Source of the DNA: Candidatus Ruthia magnifica str. Cm (Calyptogena magnifica)
GTDB taxonomy: Bacteria; Pseudomonadota; Gammaproteobacteria; PS1; Pseudothioglobaceae
Assembly (NCBI RefSeq): GCF_000015105.1
Contig: NC_008610.1
Coordinates: 496,001 to 560,000 of the forward strand
Direction: 5' to 3'
Length of the DNA: 64,000 nt
In this document: in pieces, positions 10,102 to 21,078 of the stretch
How the letters are laid out: every line of letters starts with the position of its first letter
Position numbering within the stretch: the stretch's first letter is position 1
Notes under the pieces: generated by a model
What the model saw: the letters and a program-made list of their open reading frames with translations, nothing else
What the model was told of the DNA's origin: nothing
The model's database searches: none
Translations under genes and position numbers: made by a program

Positions 10102-10431
10102 CGTTATTTTCCATTTAAGCGTGTTTGTCATATCACACACCACTTTTCACTATCAGAGTAAAGCTTTTATTATTGTCTAATGATTTTTTAATACTTCGTC
10201 AATGGGCATTACCGATTGTAATAATGATGCAAGTTGACGAGTGATAATGTTCATAAGCAATGCTTAATCTAGGTCAAAACCAAAATTTTGCATTTACTTT
10301 GTCTAACTGCAAAATAGTGAGCTTGTTGGCTTTGTAATTGTTGGTAGGTAGATTTTTAGTGTCGCTTTCAATAAAGCCTGTACTTTGTTTACCATTAACA
10401 TCACTGGCTTTTTGTATTCAAAAATATTCAT
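10102..10431 (-). pseudogene. gspF: Fossil gspF (type II secretion inner-membrane protein)
   Basis: The minus strand starts MNIFEYK at 10431 and, after a +1 shift, continues ASDVNGKQSTGFIESDTKN, the usual GspF opening (aromatic-x-Y-x-A-x-D-x-x-G then G-x-I-E). After a stop and another shift comes IITRQLASLLQSVMPIDEVL, the TRQLA-LL-G-P-EAL motif of the first GspF/PilC cytoplasmic domain. Further on, stops accumulate and the match fades. The ATG still overlaps the gspE stop as ATGA, as in a living gsp operon. PilC is the alternative, but the N-terminus fits GspF better. Confidence 0.75.
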
Positions 10432-11049
10432 ATTGACACAGCTCTAATGGACTCATCAAGGCTAGTATCACCACTCAAGCAAAGTTGAATGATTACCAGC
10501 AGTATTTAGAATTTGAGCTTTTGACTTGGTTGTGAATGAGTATTTTTATTTTTTCGTTAATGGTTAACAACTCATGCAACCCACTGCTTGATAAATAACA
10601 CCGAATTTACTAATGTTTAATTTTTGTTGTTCTTTTGTGCCAGTTGTGTGCTTGTTTGTGTTTCTAACACAAGGCCTGAATCAAGCGTTATGTTAGTATA
10701 CGCCTAGGAAACTAGGAGAAAGTAAAAGCTGGACTCCACACCCATATCTCGCAGGCGTGTAATTGCACTAACTATGTGGTATTTATACTTCGAGTCTTCA
10801 GTAGTGGTTATTAAGTTCAGTGTTATTTAATTCCGTCAACGCTGTATACAGCATAATTGTTTTTCCAGAGTAGATCCAGTGACCAATAAAATACGATGAG
10901 GTTTGTGTATTGAAGGTATTAAAGTCTACGTATATAGGAGGTGGATCTAATATACTTAGTTACTTAGTTGTAAACGTTCTGTTTGTCTATCAAGTAAGCG
11001 TAATATAAATTTTTCCGCATAATGAATGGTGGAAACATGCATATCCACA
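10428..11049 (-). pseudogene. gspE: Fossil gspE (type II secretion ATPase), C-terminal two thirds
   Basis: Successive minus-strand pieces, in changing frames, follow GspE in order. They are VSTIHYAEKFILRLLDRQ (from 11049), PHRILLVTGST (degenerate Walker A), MLYTALTELNNTE, VSAITRLRDMGVE, SFLGVY then RPCVRN (the GVLAQRLVR region), YQAVGCMSC (first half of the zinc tetracysteine), EKIKILIHNQ and finally SGDTSLDESIRAVSI before the stop. Several frameshifts and stops make it non-functional. It lies directly downstream of guaB on the same strand. Confidence 0.87.
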
Positions 11050-11069
11050 GATAAAAGAAAGCCTAATGA

Positions 11070-13176
<2,107 letters not shown>

Positions 13177-13180
<4 letters not shown>

Positions 13181-15924
13181 AAGTTGGATATTTTTTTAAG
13201 TTGATTGTTGAAATCATTAATAGTAGACAGTGTTATAGCTAGTCTTTTTTTTTCTATATTAATGATTGTTTTAGGTGCACCTTTTATAAAATTTCCATTG
13301 TTTAATTTACCCTCAAATTGACTTTTTTGTTTTTCTAATTTGTCAATTTCTTTATTAAGGCGTGCAATTTCTTGGTTTTTGTTTATCAAGCCAGCCAATG
13401 GAATAAAAATTTTCATACCACCAACCAAGGCGGTGGCTGATTCTGGTGCTTGCTCTGTGATGGTTAGCTTGTCAATACTTTCCATTTTTACTAGTGAGTT
13501 TAGGATGTTTATATTATTTGCTAGATATTGCTTATCTGTAGTATTAAAGTTTTGCACAAAACAAGGTAGTGGCTTTAAAGGTGGAATATTCATTTCACCA
13601 CGAATTTGACGAATACCTAAAATAAAAGTTTGTAGCCATTTAATCTCTACCTCGGCTTTGACAGATATTAAATTATTAATTACTTTCGGATAAGATTGAG
13701 TCATTAAACTGATGTTATCATGGTTTGCAATGATATTACATTGCTCAAAAATTTCCTCAGTGATAAATGGAATGATAGGGTGTAACAAAGTTACTATTTC
13801 TCTTAGTACTTTGATTAAAGTGGCTCGTGTGCCTGCTTTAGTCGTATCATCTTGTAATAACGGCTTAGACAATTCAAGATACCAATTGCAATAGTCGTGC
13901 CAAACAAACTCATATAAAGTTTGGCTCATTAAATCAAGGCGATAATCATTTAAGTGCTTTTCAACGTTGGCTTTGGTATTTTGTAAACGAGATAAAATCC
14001 ACTTATCAGCGGTTGATAATTGTGCATTAATATCAATGGTTTCACCTTCAAGTTTCATCAATACGAAACGTGAAGCATTCCAAAGTTTGTTGCAAAAATT
14101 GCGATAGCCCTCAACTCGCTTTAAATTAAATTTAATATCACGACCAAAAGAAGCTAAGGCAGCAAAAGTAAAGCGTAGCGCGTCAGTACCAAAGGCGGGA
14201 ATGCCATCAGAAAACTCTTTTTTGGTTTGTTTTTTGGTTTTTTCTACCATTTTGGGTTGCATTAACCCTTGCGTGCGTTTTTTAAGTAAATCTCTCAAGG
14301 TAATACCATCAATTAAATCAATTGGGTCGAGCACATTGCCGTTGAATTTAGACATTTTTTGCCCTTGTCCGTCTTTAATTAAGCCGGTGATATAAATGTC
14401 TTTAAAAGGTATCTTACCTGTAAATTTAAGTCCAAACATAATCATGCGAGCAACCCAAAAAAAGATAATATCAAAGCCAGTGACCAACACATCGGTTGGA
14501 TAAAAACGTGACAAATCAGACGTTTTTTTAGGCCAGCCTAGTGTTGAAAATGGCCATAGAGCTGAAGAGAACCAAGTATCAAGCACATCTTCATCTTGAA
14601 TGAGTATTACACCTTCTCCTGCTTGTTTTTGCGCTTGTTCAAGTGAGTCTGCAACAAAGATATTGCCTTTGTCGTCATACCACGCAGGAATACGATGTCC
14701 CCACCAAATTTGGCGAGAAATGCACCAATCTTGAATGTTGTCCATCCAGTTAAAATAAGTTTTGTTCCAGTTTTCAGGAATAAAACGAATATCTCCATTT
14801 TTAACCGCATCAATGGCAGGCTGGGCCAATGGCTTTATTTTAACAAACCATTGGTTGGTTAAATAAGGCTCAATGACTGCATTTGTTCTATCACCACGCG
14901 GTATTATTGATTTATGTGGCTCGATTTTCTCTAGTAAATTTTGATTATCTAAATCTTGAATGATTTGCTTACGAGCCTCAAATCTATCCATACCTATGTA
15001 AGAACTATAAACTACGTTGTTAATTTTAGCATCATCAGTTAAGATGTTAATAACCTCTAAATGATGGCGTAGTCCCATCTCAAAATCGTTAAAGTCATGA
15101 GCAGGGGTGATTTTAACGCATCCTGTACCAAATTCCATATCGACATAATCGTCTTTAATGATTGGGATTTTTCGATTAGTTAAGGGCAAGTCAATGGTTT
15201 TGCCAATCAGATGTGTATACCGCTTATCATCAGGATGAACAGCAACGGCACCATCACCCAGCATGGTTTCAGGGCGTGTGGTTGCAACAACTATCACCTT
15301 TCCAGTATTGGTAACAGGGTAACGCATATGCCAAAGTGATCCTTGTTCTTCGGTGCTAATGACTTCAAGGTCAGATATAGCAGTGTGTAATATTGGGTCC
15401 CAATTAACCAAGCGCTTGCCGCGATAAATCAGTCCCTCTTCAAAAAGTTGTATGAATACTTTTTTAACAGCATTAGACAAGTCATCATCCATGGTAAATC
15501 GCTCTTTTTTCCAATCAACTGACGAACCAAGTCTGCGCATTTGTGAAGTGATTGTACCACCATATTTTGCCTTCCAATCCCAAATCTTATCAATAAACTT
15601 ATCCCGACCAACCTCATGACGAGTCATGTCTTGCATTGTTAATTGGCGCTCAACCACCATTTGTGTGGCAATACCTGCATGGTCTATACCTGGTTGCCAG
15701 AGGGTTTGATCGCCATTTACACGATGATAGCGCGTTAATATGTCCATAATCGTATGCTGGAAAGCATGACCCATGTGTAGCGAACCTGTAACATTTGGGG
15801 GTGGTAGCATAATACAGTAAGCATTTTTGCTGGTGGTATTTGAATCAGACGAGAATAAGTTTTTATCTTCCCAAAGTGAACGAAATTTTGCTTCAATTTG
15901 TTCTGGATTGTAAGTTTTTTTCAT
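13177..15924 (-). CDS. valS: Valyl-tRNA synthetase
   Basis: The 915-residue class I synthetase has the HIGH-equivalent HMGH in PPNVTGSLHMGH (about residues 42-53), a large editing domain (about 190-340), the KMSKS-equivalent KMSKF in GQKMSKFNGNVLDP, an anticodon-binding region and the C-terminal coiled-coil arm (about 845-915) that contacts tRNA. The KMSKS loop differs from the common KMSKSKGN by Ser to Phe and Lys to Asn. The frame is intact. It leads the operon with the YgiM-like gene and guaB. Confidence 0.96.
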
Positions 15925-15996
15925 TAAAAGAGTAAGATAGATTAAACCACTTGATTATATTATATCATCAAAATTAAATTGGTTAATAAAGCTTGG

Positions 15997-16182
15997 TTTG
16001 TGTATTTACTTCATTATGTCAACAACCCGCTTTATTGTGGTACTAGTAATGATATTAGCAAACGTATCAGACAACATAATGGCGAATAAAAGATGATGCG
16101 AAGTACACAGGTGTGTGAGTTGGTTTGTCAAGAAAAAGTGAGTAATAAAAGCCAGATACTTAATAAGTTGGTACGAAATTAA
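15997..16182 (+). pseudogene. Fossil GIY-YIG domain protein (YhbQ/UPF0213-like)
   Basis: One frame reads FVYLLHYVNNPLYCGTSND, ISKRIRQHNGE, a stop, then further to LVCQEKVSNKSQILNKLVRN and a TAA. This follows the small GIY-YIG proteins (VYLL...LYCGITND...RI..HN...LVY.E...S..EAL..E). The GIY-equivalent is YLL and the YIG-equivalent is YCG, while the Arg-rich middle is shortened and carries a stop. There is no start codon at the expected place. The original gene would have been about 80-100 codons. Confidence 0.75.
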
Positions 16183-16209
16183 AAAAATGACTTACAAATT
16201 TTCTGTGAA

Positions 16210-16607
16210 GATTATAGAAGTCATTTTAAAGTTGTTATTAATTTATGAGTTAGTCATCATACGCTCATAATCCATAAAAGTTTTTATCGATGAGATTATT
16301 TAAACTAGGCCAAAAGATATCATCATTAAATTCACAGAAGAATTTTTAATTTTTTTAGATTAGCAGTGTGTGAAACAAAAAATAATTAAAATCTTACGTA
16401 TTTCCATTTGGGTGAGAGTGAATTTCAGAGATGATTCTTATTAATTTAAAGTTGTCATCTAATAATTGCATAATTTTTTTTATATCATATTGCACAAAAT
16501 TAAGCTTTAAATAAAACTTGGAACTATTGGGTGATAATATAGATAGTAAGGAATAATCATCTTTTTTAACTTGGTTAGTTTTTCAATATGAGATTTTCGG
16601 TTTTTTC
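16210..16607 (-). pseudogene. Unidentified decayed coding sequence
   Basis: A minus-strand frame stays open for about 57 codons (from about 16582, KTNQVKKDDYSLLSILSPN to IISEIHSHPNGNT) and, with three more stops, continues as protein-like sequence to about 16210 (FNDDIFWPSLNNLIDKNFYG). The preserved frame and composition suggest a former gene. HSHP recalls JAMM metalloproteases, and the region also resembles an ACT-type fold, but neither match is convincing. Confidence 0.3.
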
Positions 16608-16639
16608 ATCTATTAAAAAGTGAAATACAGAACGATCAT

Positions 16640-16921
16640 GTTTAAGAGTTAAACTCTAGAATATTTTCATGATGCTTTAACATTATTTGAAAGTTTTAAT
16701 AATGATAAATTAATATAATTCTTGTCAATCAAATTATCATCCATTATTTCATTAAGGATTTTAATATCAATCATTATGTATTCACCGTTTAGGATGATTT
16801 CAACAGAACTGAGGTGGCTTTTCAGTGGCGAATAGATTTTTGATTTCTGCTTATGCTTTTTTCATATTGTCTTGTGCACTTTCTGGGCTTTTCATTGTCC
16901 CGGCTATTCCACCTTTAAACA
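16640..16921 (-). pseudogene. ybaB: Fossil ybaB/ebfC nucleoid-associated protein gene
   Basis: The ATG at 16921 overlaps the dnaX stop, as in living dnaX-ybaB pairs. The frame reads MFKGGIAGTMK, then AQDNMKKA, a stop, then AEIKNLFATEK. A later frame gives EIILNGEYIMIDIKILNEI and further LIDKNYINLSLLKLSNNV, following the YbaB core ([21 protein letters not shown]...LEDLVAAAFNDA). With several stops and shifts it cannot make the DNA-binding protein. recR, the usual next gene, is not seen. Confidence 0.7.
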
Positions 16922-18504
16922 TGATTAATCTTCTTGATTGAGTTGATGTTAATTTTTGTATCGAATATTTTTTCTAATTTTTGCACGCCTTTATCATTCA
17001 AAAATTGTGTTTGTATTTTTGCCATTTTTTCATTATGCGCTTGAGTTTGTTTTTGTGCCAATGTTTGAGCATTGGGCTTGCCAAGATTAATCACTAAATT
17101 TAATGTTGAATTTTTTTGTCTAAGTGTTGTTAACATGCTTTTTTGTACTTGATCACTTAGTAAATTAGCAAATTGATTATCTAGAGTTAGTGTTAACGTT
17201 GCATTATTAGTATTGTCAAACAGTGTATTTTTTACCAATATTTGCGCACCGTTTTTAAACTCCAGTGTCTGGATAAGTGTTTCCCATTGTTGCTGATTGT
17301 TAATGTCAAGTATAGTGGGTTTTGTAATGCCTGGTTTTTCTTCTACTTTTGGTTGTAATTTTTCCTCAATTGGCGCTGATATTTTAACTTCAGACTTAAT
17401 TTCTATCATTTTTTTTTCTGTGTTAGGTTGAGTGTCACTACGAAATGCTAACATTCTAAGTAGTGTCATCTCAAATCCAATTTGTTCACTAGGGGCTAGT
17501 GCCATATCTTTAGAGCCGTTGATTGACATTTGATAAAAAATTTGTAAATCAAAGTTTGATATTTGTGTGCTAAGATTTTGGATGGTCTTGTTGCTTTCAG
17601 TATTAACAATTTGTGAAATAGATATTTTGTGAAATAACGAGCTTAAATCTTTAAGTGCATTGCTAAGGTTTTCACCACGGCGAGATAAGTCTTTAATAAA
17701 ATCAATTACAGCTTTGGCATCTTGGCTAAATAAATGTGTTGTTAATTTAATAATATCATCATGATGCACCAAGCCCAGCATGGCTTTAATGTCAGCGTTA
17801 GTTACCGTACCTTTACCATAAGAAATTGATTGATCAAGTAAACTCAGTGCATCGCGCATTGAACCATTACCAAAATCAGCAATTTGACCAAGAGCTGATT
17901 CTTCATAGCTTAGTACTTCAGCATTCATGATAAATTTTAACTGTTCTAGAATTTCATCATGAGTCAGTTGTTGTAATGTGAATTGCAAGCAACGTGATAA
18001 AACGGTTACGGGTAGTTTTTGTGGATCTGTGGTTACTAATAAGAATTTAACGTGTTCTGGCGGCTCTTCAAGGGTTTTTAAAAGCGCGTTAAAGCTGTTT
18101 TTGGAAAGCATATGCACTTCATCAATAAGATAAATCTTATAGCGATTTTTGCTTGGCATATATTGTGCATTTTCTAAAATATCACGCATGTTATCCACCC
18201 CTGTATGTGAGGCAGCATCAAGTTCAATTAAATCAATAGATTGACCTTTGTCAATTTCAACACAAGTAGCGCATTTGTCACAAGGCTTTGAGCTAATACC
18301 TTGTTCACAATTAATAGATTTGGCAAGAATTCTAGCAATCGTGGTTTTGCCAACACCACGTGTACCTGTGAATAAAAAACCGTGATGCAAATTATTAGCA
18401 TCAAGTGCATTGATTAGGGTTTTTTTGGTGTGTGTTTGACCTACCAATTTAACAAAAGAATGCGGACGATACTTCCTAGCTAGAACTTGATAGTGCTCAC
18501 TCAT
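16915..18504 (-). CDS. dnaX: DNA polymerase III tau subunit (clamp loader)
   Basis: The 529-residue protein has the AAA+ core. Walker A is GTRGVGKT (47-54), the zinc cysteines are C66, C75, C78 and C81, Walker B is LIDEVH (about 126-131), and the SRC arginine finger is at 170-172. Domain III extends to about 360, followed by a Lys/Glu/Pro-rich linker and a tau-type C-terminal domain. It loads the beta clamp and links the polymerase cores. A nine-A run at codons 363-366 sits exactly at the end of domain III, and both other frames stop within a few codons (see finding). 4.5S RNA lies upstream and a fossil ybaB overlaps its stop. Confidence 0.96.
   Translation of the reverse strand: MSEHYQVLARKYRPHSFVKLVGQTHTKKTLINALDANNLHHGFLFTGTRGVGKTTIARILAKSINCEQGISSKPCDKCATCVEIDKGQSIDLIELDAASHTGVDNMRDILENAQYMPSKNRYKIYLIDEVHMLSKNSFNALLKTLEEPPEHVKFLLVTTDPQKLPVTVLSRCLQFTLQQLTHDEILEQLKFIMNAEVLSYEESALGQIADFGNGSMRDALSLLDQSISYGKGTVTNADIKAMLGLVHHDDIIKLTTHLFSQDAKAVIDFIKDLSRRGENLSNALKDLSSLFHKISISQIVNTESNKTIQNLSTQISNFDLQIFYQMSINGSKDMALAPSEQIGFEMTLLRMLAFRSDTQPNTEKKMIEIKSEVKISAPIEEKLQPKVEEKPGITKPTILDINNQQQWETLIQTLEFKNGAQILVKNTLFDNTNNATLTLTLDNQFANLLSDQVQKSMLTTLRQKNSTLNLVINLGKPNAQTLAQKQTQAHNEKMAKIQTQFLNDKGVQKLEKIFDTKININSIKKINHV
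17409..17417 (-). promoter_or_regulatory. A9 slippery tract inside dnaX
   Basis: The coding strand reads GAA AAA AAA ATG, a run of nine A. A -1 shift or a transcript with one extra A continues for only four codons (N-D-R-N) to TAA; a transcript lacking one A stops at TGA immediately. Either event gives a 365-369-residue product ending just after domain III, the expected boundary of a gamma subunit. Confidence 0.5.
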
Positions 18505-18559
18505 AAAAAATAGGATTGATTATATTAAAAGTGATAGCACCAAAAATATAATCCAACAC

Positions 18560-18640
18560 AAAAAAAGTTATTACCGTTGCTTCTTTCCAGATCTGGCGGG
18601 TTTCATAACCATTCATTGTCGGCATACCTTTGATACCATC
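18560..18640 (-). ncRNA. ffs: 4.5S signal recognition particle RNA
   Basis: The minus strand contains CCCGCCAGATCTGGAAAG followed by AAGCAACGGTA, the conserved apical part of bacterial SRP RNA (compare CCAGGTCCGGAAGGAAGCA), including the GGAA tetraloop between TCT and AGA. GGTTAT before and ATAAC after the core can pair, and a T7 run (18560-18566) marks the 3' end. The position just upstream of dnaX is where ffs lies in many proteobacteria. The 5' end is not defined and my boundary is approximate. It binds Ffh for co-translational membrane targeting. Confidence 0.8.
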
Positions 18641-18645
18641 AAAAG

Positions 18646-19320
18646 TTATTTTACATTTAGTCTGACTAATTTGTTGGCTAATTCTAAACGTTTTGGTGTA
18701 CCTATATCTTGCCAGTATCCAGTATAGTGTTCTGCACTAATTTGATTTTTAGCGATGGCTACTTTTAACACCTTTGAAAGTGCTAATTTTTTCTCAAATA
18801 AATAAAACTTGAATAGAGTGGGATGGTAAATACCAATACCAGAAAAAGTATAGGTTTTTGTGTTTGCTAAGATTAATTGAGTGTTGTTTAATGAAAAATC
18901 ACCTGCTGGATTGTGCTTAGGATTGTCAATTAGTACAAGGTGAGCTAGTGAGTTTATTGGGAGTGTTAGAGTTGACAAATCATAATCACAAAGTACATCG
19001 CTGTTAATAACAACAAAAGGATTGATGCCTAACAAAGGCAATGCTTTTATAATACCACCTGCAGTTTCTAACGCGCCTTTTGATTCGTCACTATAGTGAA
19101 TGTTGACACCAAATTTTGAGCCATTACCAAGATAAGACTTAATTTGTTCGCCTAAATGTGAAATATTAATGACTATTTTGGTAATACCAGAATTTTTTAA
19201 GGCGTTAATTGAATGTTCAATGAGTGTTAAATCACGAACCTTAATTAAAGGTTTTGGTATGTTTTTAGTCAGCGGCATCATGCGTTTTCCTCGACCTGCT
19301 GCTAGAATCATACCAAACAT
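18646..19320 (-). CDS. murU: Nucleotidyltransferase, probable MurNAc-1-phosphate uridylyltransferase
   Basis: The 224-residue protein opens MFGMILAAGRGKRMMPLT followed by PKPLIKV, the sugar-1-phosphate nucleotidyltransferase signature (G-x-G-x-R-M-x-P-x-T...PKP). VINSDVL supplies the metal-binding Asp near residue 109, and a second GGI/TFSGIGIY region follows. Size and its partner gene amgK, overlapping by 13 bases, point to MurU, which makes UDP-MurNAc from MurNAc-1-phosphate in cell-wall recycling and bypasses MurA. A mannose-1-phosphate guanylyltransferase is the alternative by sequence alone. Confidence 0.8.
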   Translation of the reverse strand: MFGMILAAGRGKRMMPLTKNIPKPLIKVRDLTLIEHSINALKNSGITKIVINISHLGEQIKSYLGNGSKFGVNIHYSDESKGALETAGGIIKALPLLGINPFVVINSDVLCDYDLSTLTLPINSLAHLVLIDNPKHNPAGDFSLNNTQLILANTKTYTFSGIGIYHPTLFKFYLFEKKLALSKVLKVAIAKNQISAEHYTGYWQDIGTPKRLELANKLVRLNVK

Positions 19321-20252
19321 AAAAGTTCTTTAAGTACTGCAAGTTCTGGGTATTTATTGGCTATTTGTTGTACGTACTTTTTAACCAATGGTAGGTCATT
19401 TAAGTATTGGTGTTTGTTGTCTCTAATTGATAGACGTTTAAAGATACCCAATATTTTCAAATGACGTTGCAATCCCATCAATTCAAACTGTTTTTCAAAT
19501 TGAAGAAATTCAATATCAATATTAGCTTGGTTATAGTAGTATTGTAAAAGCGCTTGCAATTCAAAGGGTTGCAATTCAAAGTAAGCATCTTTAAGCAGTG
19601 AACATAAATCATAAGTATTTGAACCAATTAGTGCATCTTGAAAATCAATCACACCCAAATCATTATCTTTTAGCGCCATTAAGTTGCGACAATGATAATC
19701 ACGATGTACAAACACTTGTTCTGAATTGAGTGCATTATCAGACAATAACCGAAAAATATTTTGCAAATTTTGAAGATGAGCACTGGATAGTATTTTTGGT
19801 AAGTACCAGTCTATTAGTAGTTGCATTTCAGCGTTAAGCAGTTGTTTGTCGTATTTTTTAAGTGCTAGGTTTTTGGTATTAATAGTTTGTATTTTGATGA
19901 GTTCATTAATGGCTATTTTATATAAATCAAGATTAAAATTTCCATTTAAAGCTTGTAAAAATGTGGTTGATCCCAAATCCTCTAATAGTAAAAAACCTTG
20001 TTTTAAATCTACGCTGATTATTTTTGGTGCGTGAATATTATGCCGGTTAAGCAGTTTAGCAATTTTGATAAAAGATCCAATATTTTCCTTTAAGGAAAGT
20101 GCATCCATGGCAATAAAAGTTTCTTGCTGATACTGAACTCTAAAATAACGACGAAAACTAGCGTCGTCACTTGCATGTGTGAATTCAAAATTTTGATGAC
20201 CAAAGAAATTTTTAAGCCAAATGTCTAGTTTATCAGGGTGTTCATCATACAT
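19308..20252 (-). CDS. amgK: Aminoglycoside-phosphotransferase-fold kinase, probable anomeric MurNAc/GlcNAc kinase
   Basis: The 314 residues have the APH fold: DASFRRYFRV near the N-terminus (nucleotide site), GFLLLEDLGSTTFL (about 106-119), the catalytic loop VFVHRDYHCRNLM (about 205) and the metal-binding VIDFQDA (about 226). AmgK phosphorylates MurNAc at C1 in the recycling pathway and its product is the substrate of MurU, encoded next and overlapping by 13 bases. It also overlaps dat by eight bases, so murU, amgK, dat and dacA look like one transcript. Confidence 0.82.
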   Translation of the reverse strand: MYDEHPDKLDIWLKNFFGHQNFEFTHASDDASFRRYFRVQYQQETFIAMDALSLKENIGSFIKIAKLLNRHNIHAPKIISVDLKQGFLLLEDLGSTTFLQALNGNFNLDLYKIAINELIKIQTINTKNLALKKYDKQLLNAEMQLLIDWYLPKILSSAHLQNLQNIFRLLSDNALNSEQVFVHRDYHCRNLMALKDNDLGVIDFQDALIGSNTYDLCSLLKDAYFELQPFELQALLQYYYNQANIDIEFLQFEKQFELMGLQRHLKILGIFKRLSIRDNKHQYLNDLPLVKKYVQQIANKYPELAVLKELLCLV

Positions 20253-21078
20253 TTTTTAAACTTTGGTAGTAATCATAAATACAGTTCCAGATATTACCAA
20301 TATTGCCACGGTTGATTAACTTACCATCAACTTTGGTAATGGGCATAATTTCACGCGTAGAGCTAGAAATCCATAGCTCGTCTGCAATGTTTAGCTCATT
20401 CATTGAAAATGAGGTTTCTTTAATAGGAATATGACATGCTCTTGCACTTTTTAGTACTAAATCGCGAGTAATGCCAGATAGGATGTGAGCACTAGTCGGA
20501 TGGGTAAATAGCGTGTTATTTTTGATTATAAATACATTAGAAGTCGCACCTTCAGTCACTTGATTGTCTCGATAAAGAATAATTTCTTCAACGTTTTTTT
20601 CTTTTGCTTGTTGTAAATACATGACATTGGCTAAAAGAGAAGTGGATTTAATATCACATCGATGCCAGCGAATATCTGGCTGGGTGATGGCTGAAAATCC
20701 TGCTTTAAGTGCTTGCTTGGTTTTGGTTAGTAAAGGATTAGATTCGATATAAACTGTTGGTGTTAAATCATTAAAACTGTATTTACGTTTATCACTTACA
20801 CCACGACTTATTTGTAAATAAATTGATTGCTCTTTGTTATCGTAAAAGCCAAGAAGTTTACTCAGAATATTGTACCATTCTTTTAGATTATATGGGTTTT
20901 TGATTTTGACTGAATCAAGGCTTGCTTGTAAGCGTAATAGATGTGCATTAAGGTGAAATATTTTGTTGTTATAAACAGGAATGATCTCATAAACACCATC
21001 GCCAAACAAAAAACCTCTATCCATCACAGAAATATGTGCTTGGTTTTTTTCAATAAATTCGTTGTTTAAAAATATCAC
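20245..21078 (-). CDS. dat: Class IV aminotransferase, probable D-amino acid aminotransferase
   Basis: The 277-residue PLP enzyme belongs to fold type IV. It shows MDRGFLFGDGVYE near residue 20-32, the PLP lysine in CDIKSTSLLANVMYL (about K145) and EGATSNVFII (about 178). Placement between dacA and amgK matches the dacA-dat order of other Gammaproteobacteria, which favours D-alanine/D-glutamate interconversion for peptidoglycan over branched-chain (IlvE) or PabC activity. It overlaps dacA by one base. Confidence 0.8.
   Translation of the reverse strand: MIFLNNEFIEKNQAHISVMDRGFLFGDGVYEIIPVYNNKIFHLNAHLLRLQASLDSVKIKNPYNLKEWYNILSKLLGFYDNKEQSIYLQISRGVSDKRKYSFNDLTPTVYIESNPLLTKTKQALKAGFSAITQPDIRWHRCDIKSTSLLANVMYLQQAKEKNVEEIILYRDNQVTEGATSNVFIIKNNTLFTHPTSAHILSGITRDLVLKSARACHIPIKETSFSMNELNIADELWISSSTREIMPITKVDGKLINRGNIGNIWNCIYDYYQSLKNV

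Noticed and set aside
10690-10760. GC-richer stretch in intergenic DNA considered as a tRNA or small RNA
   Set aside because: It has no T-loop GTTCGA consensus or acceptor pairing and translates as part of the gspE fossil.
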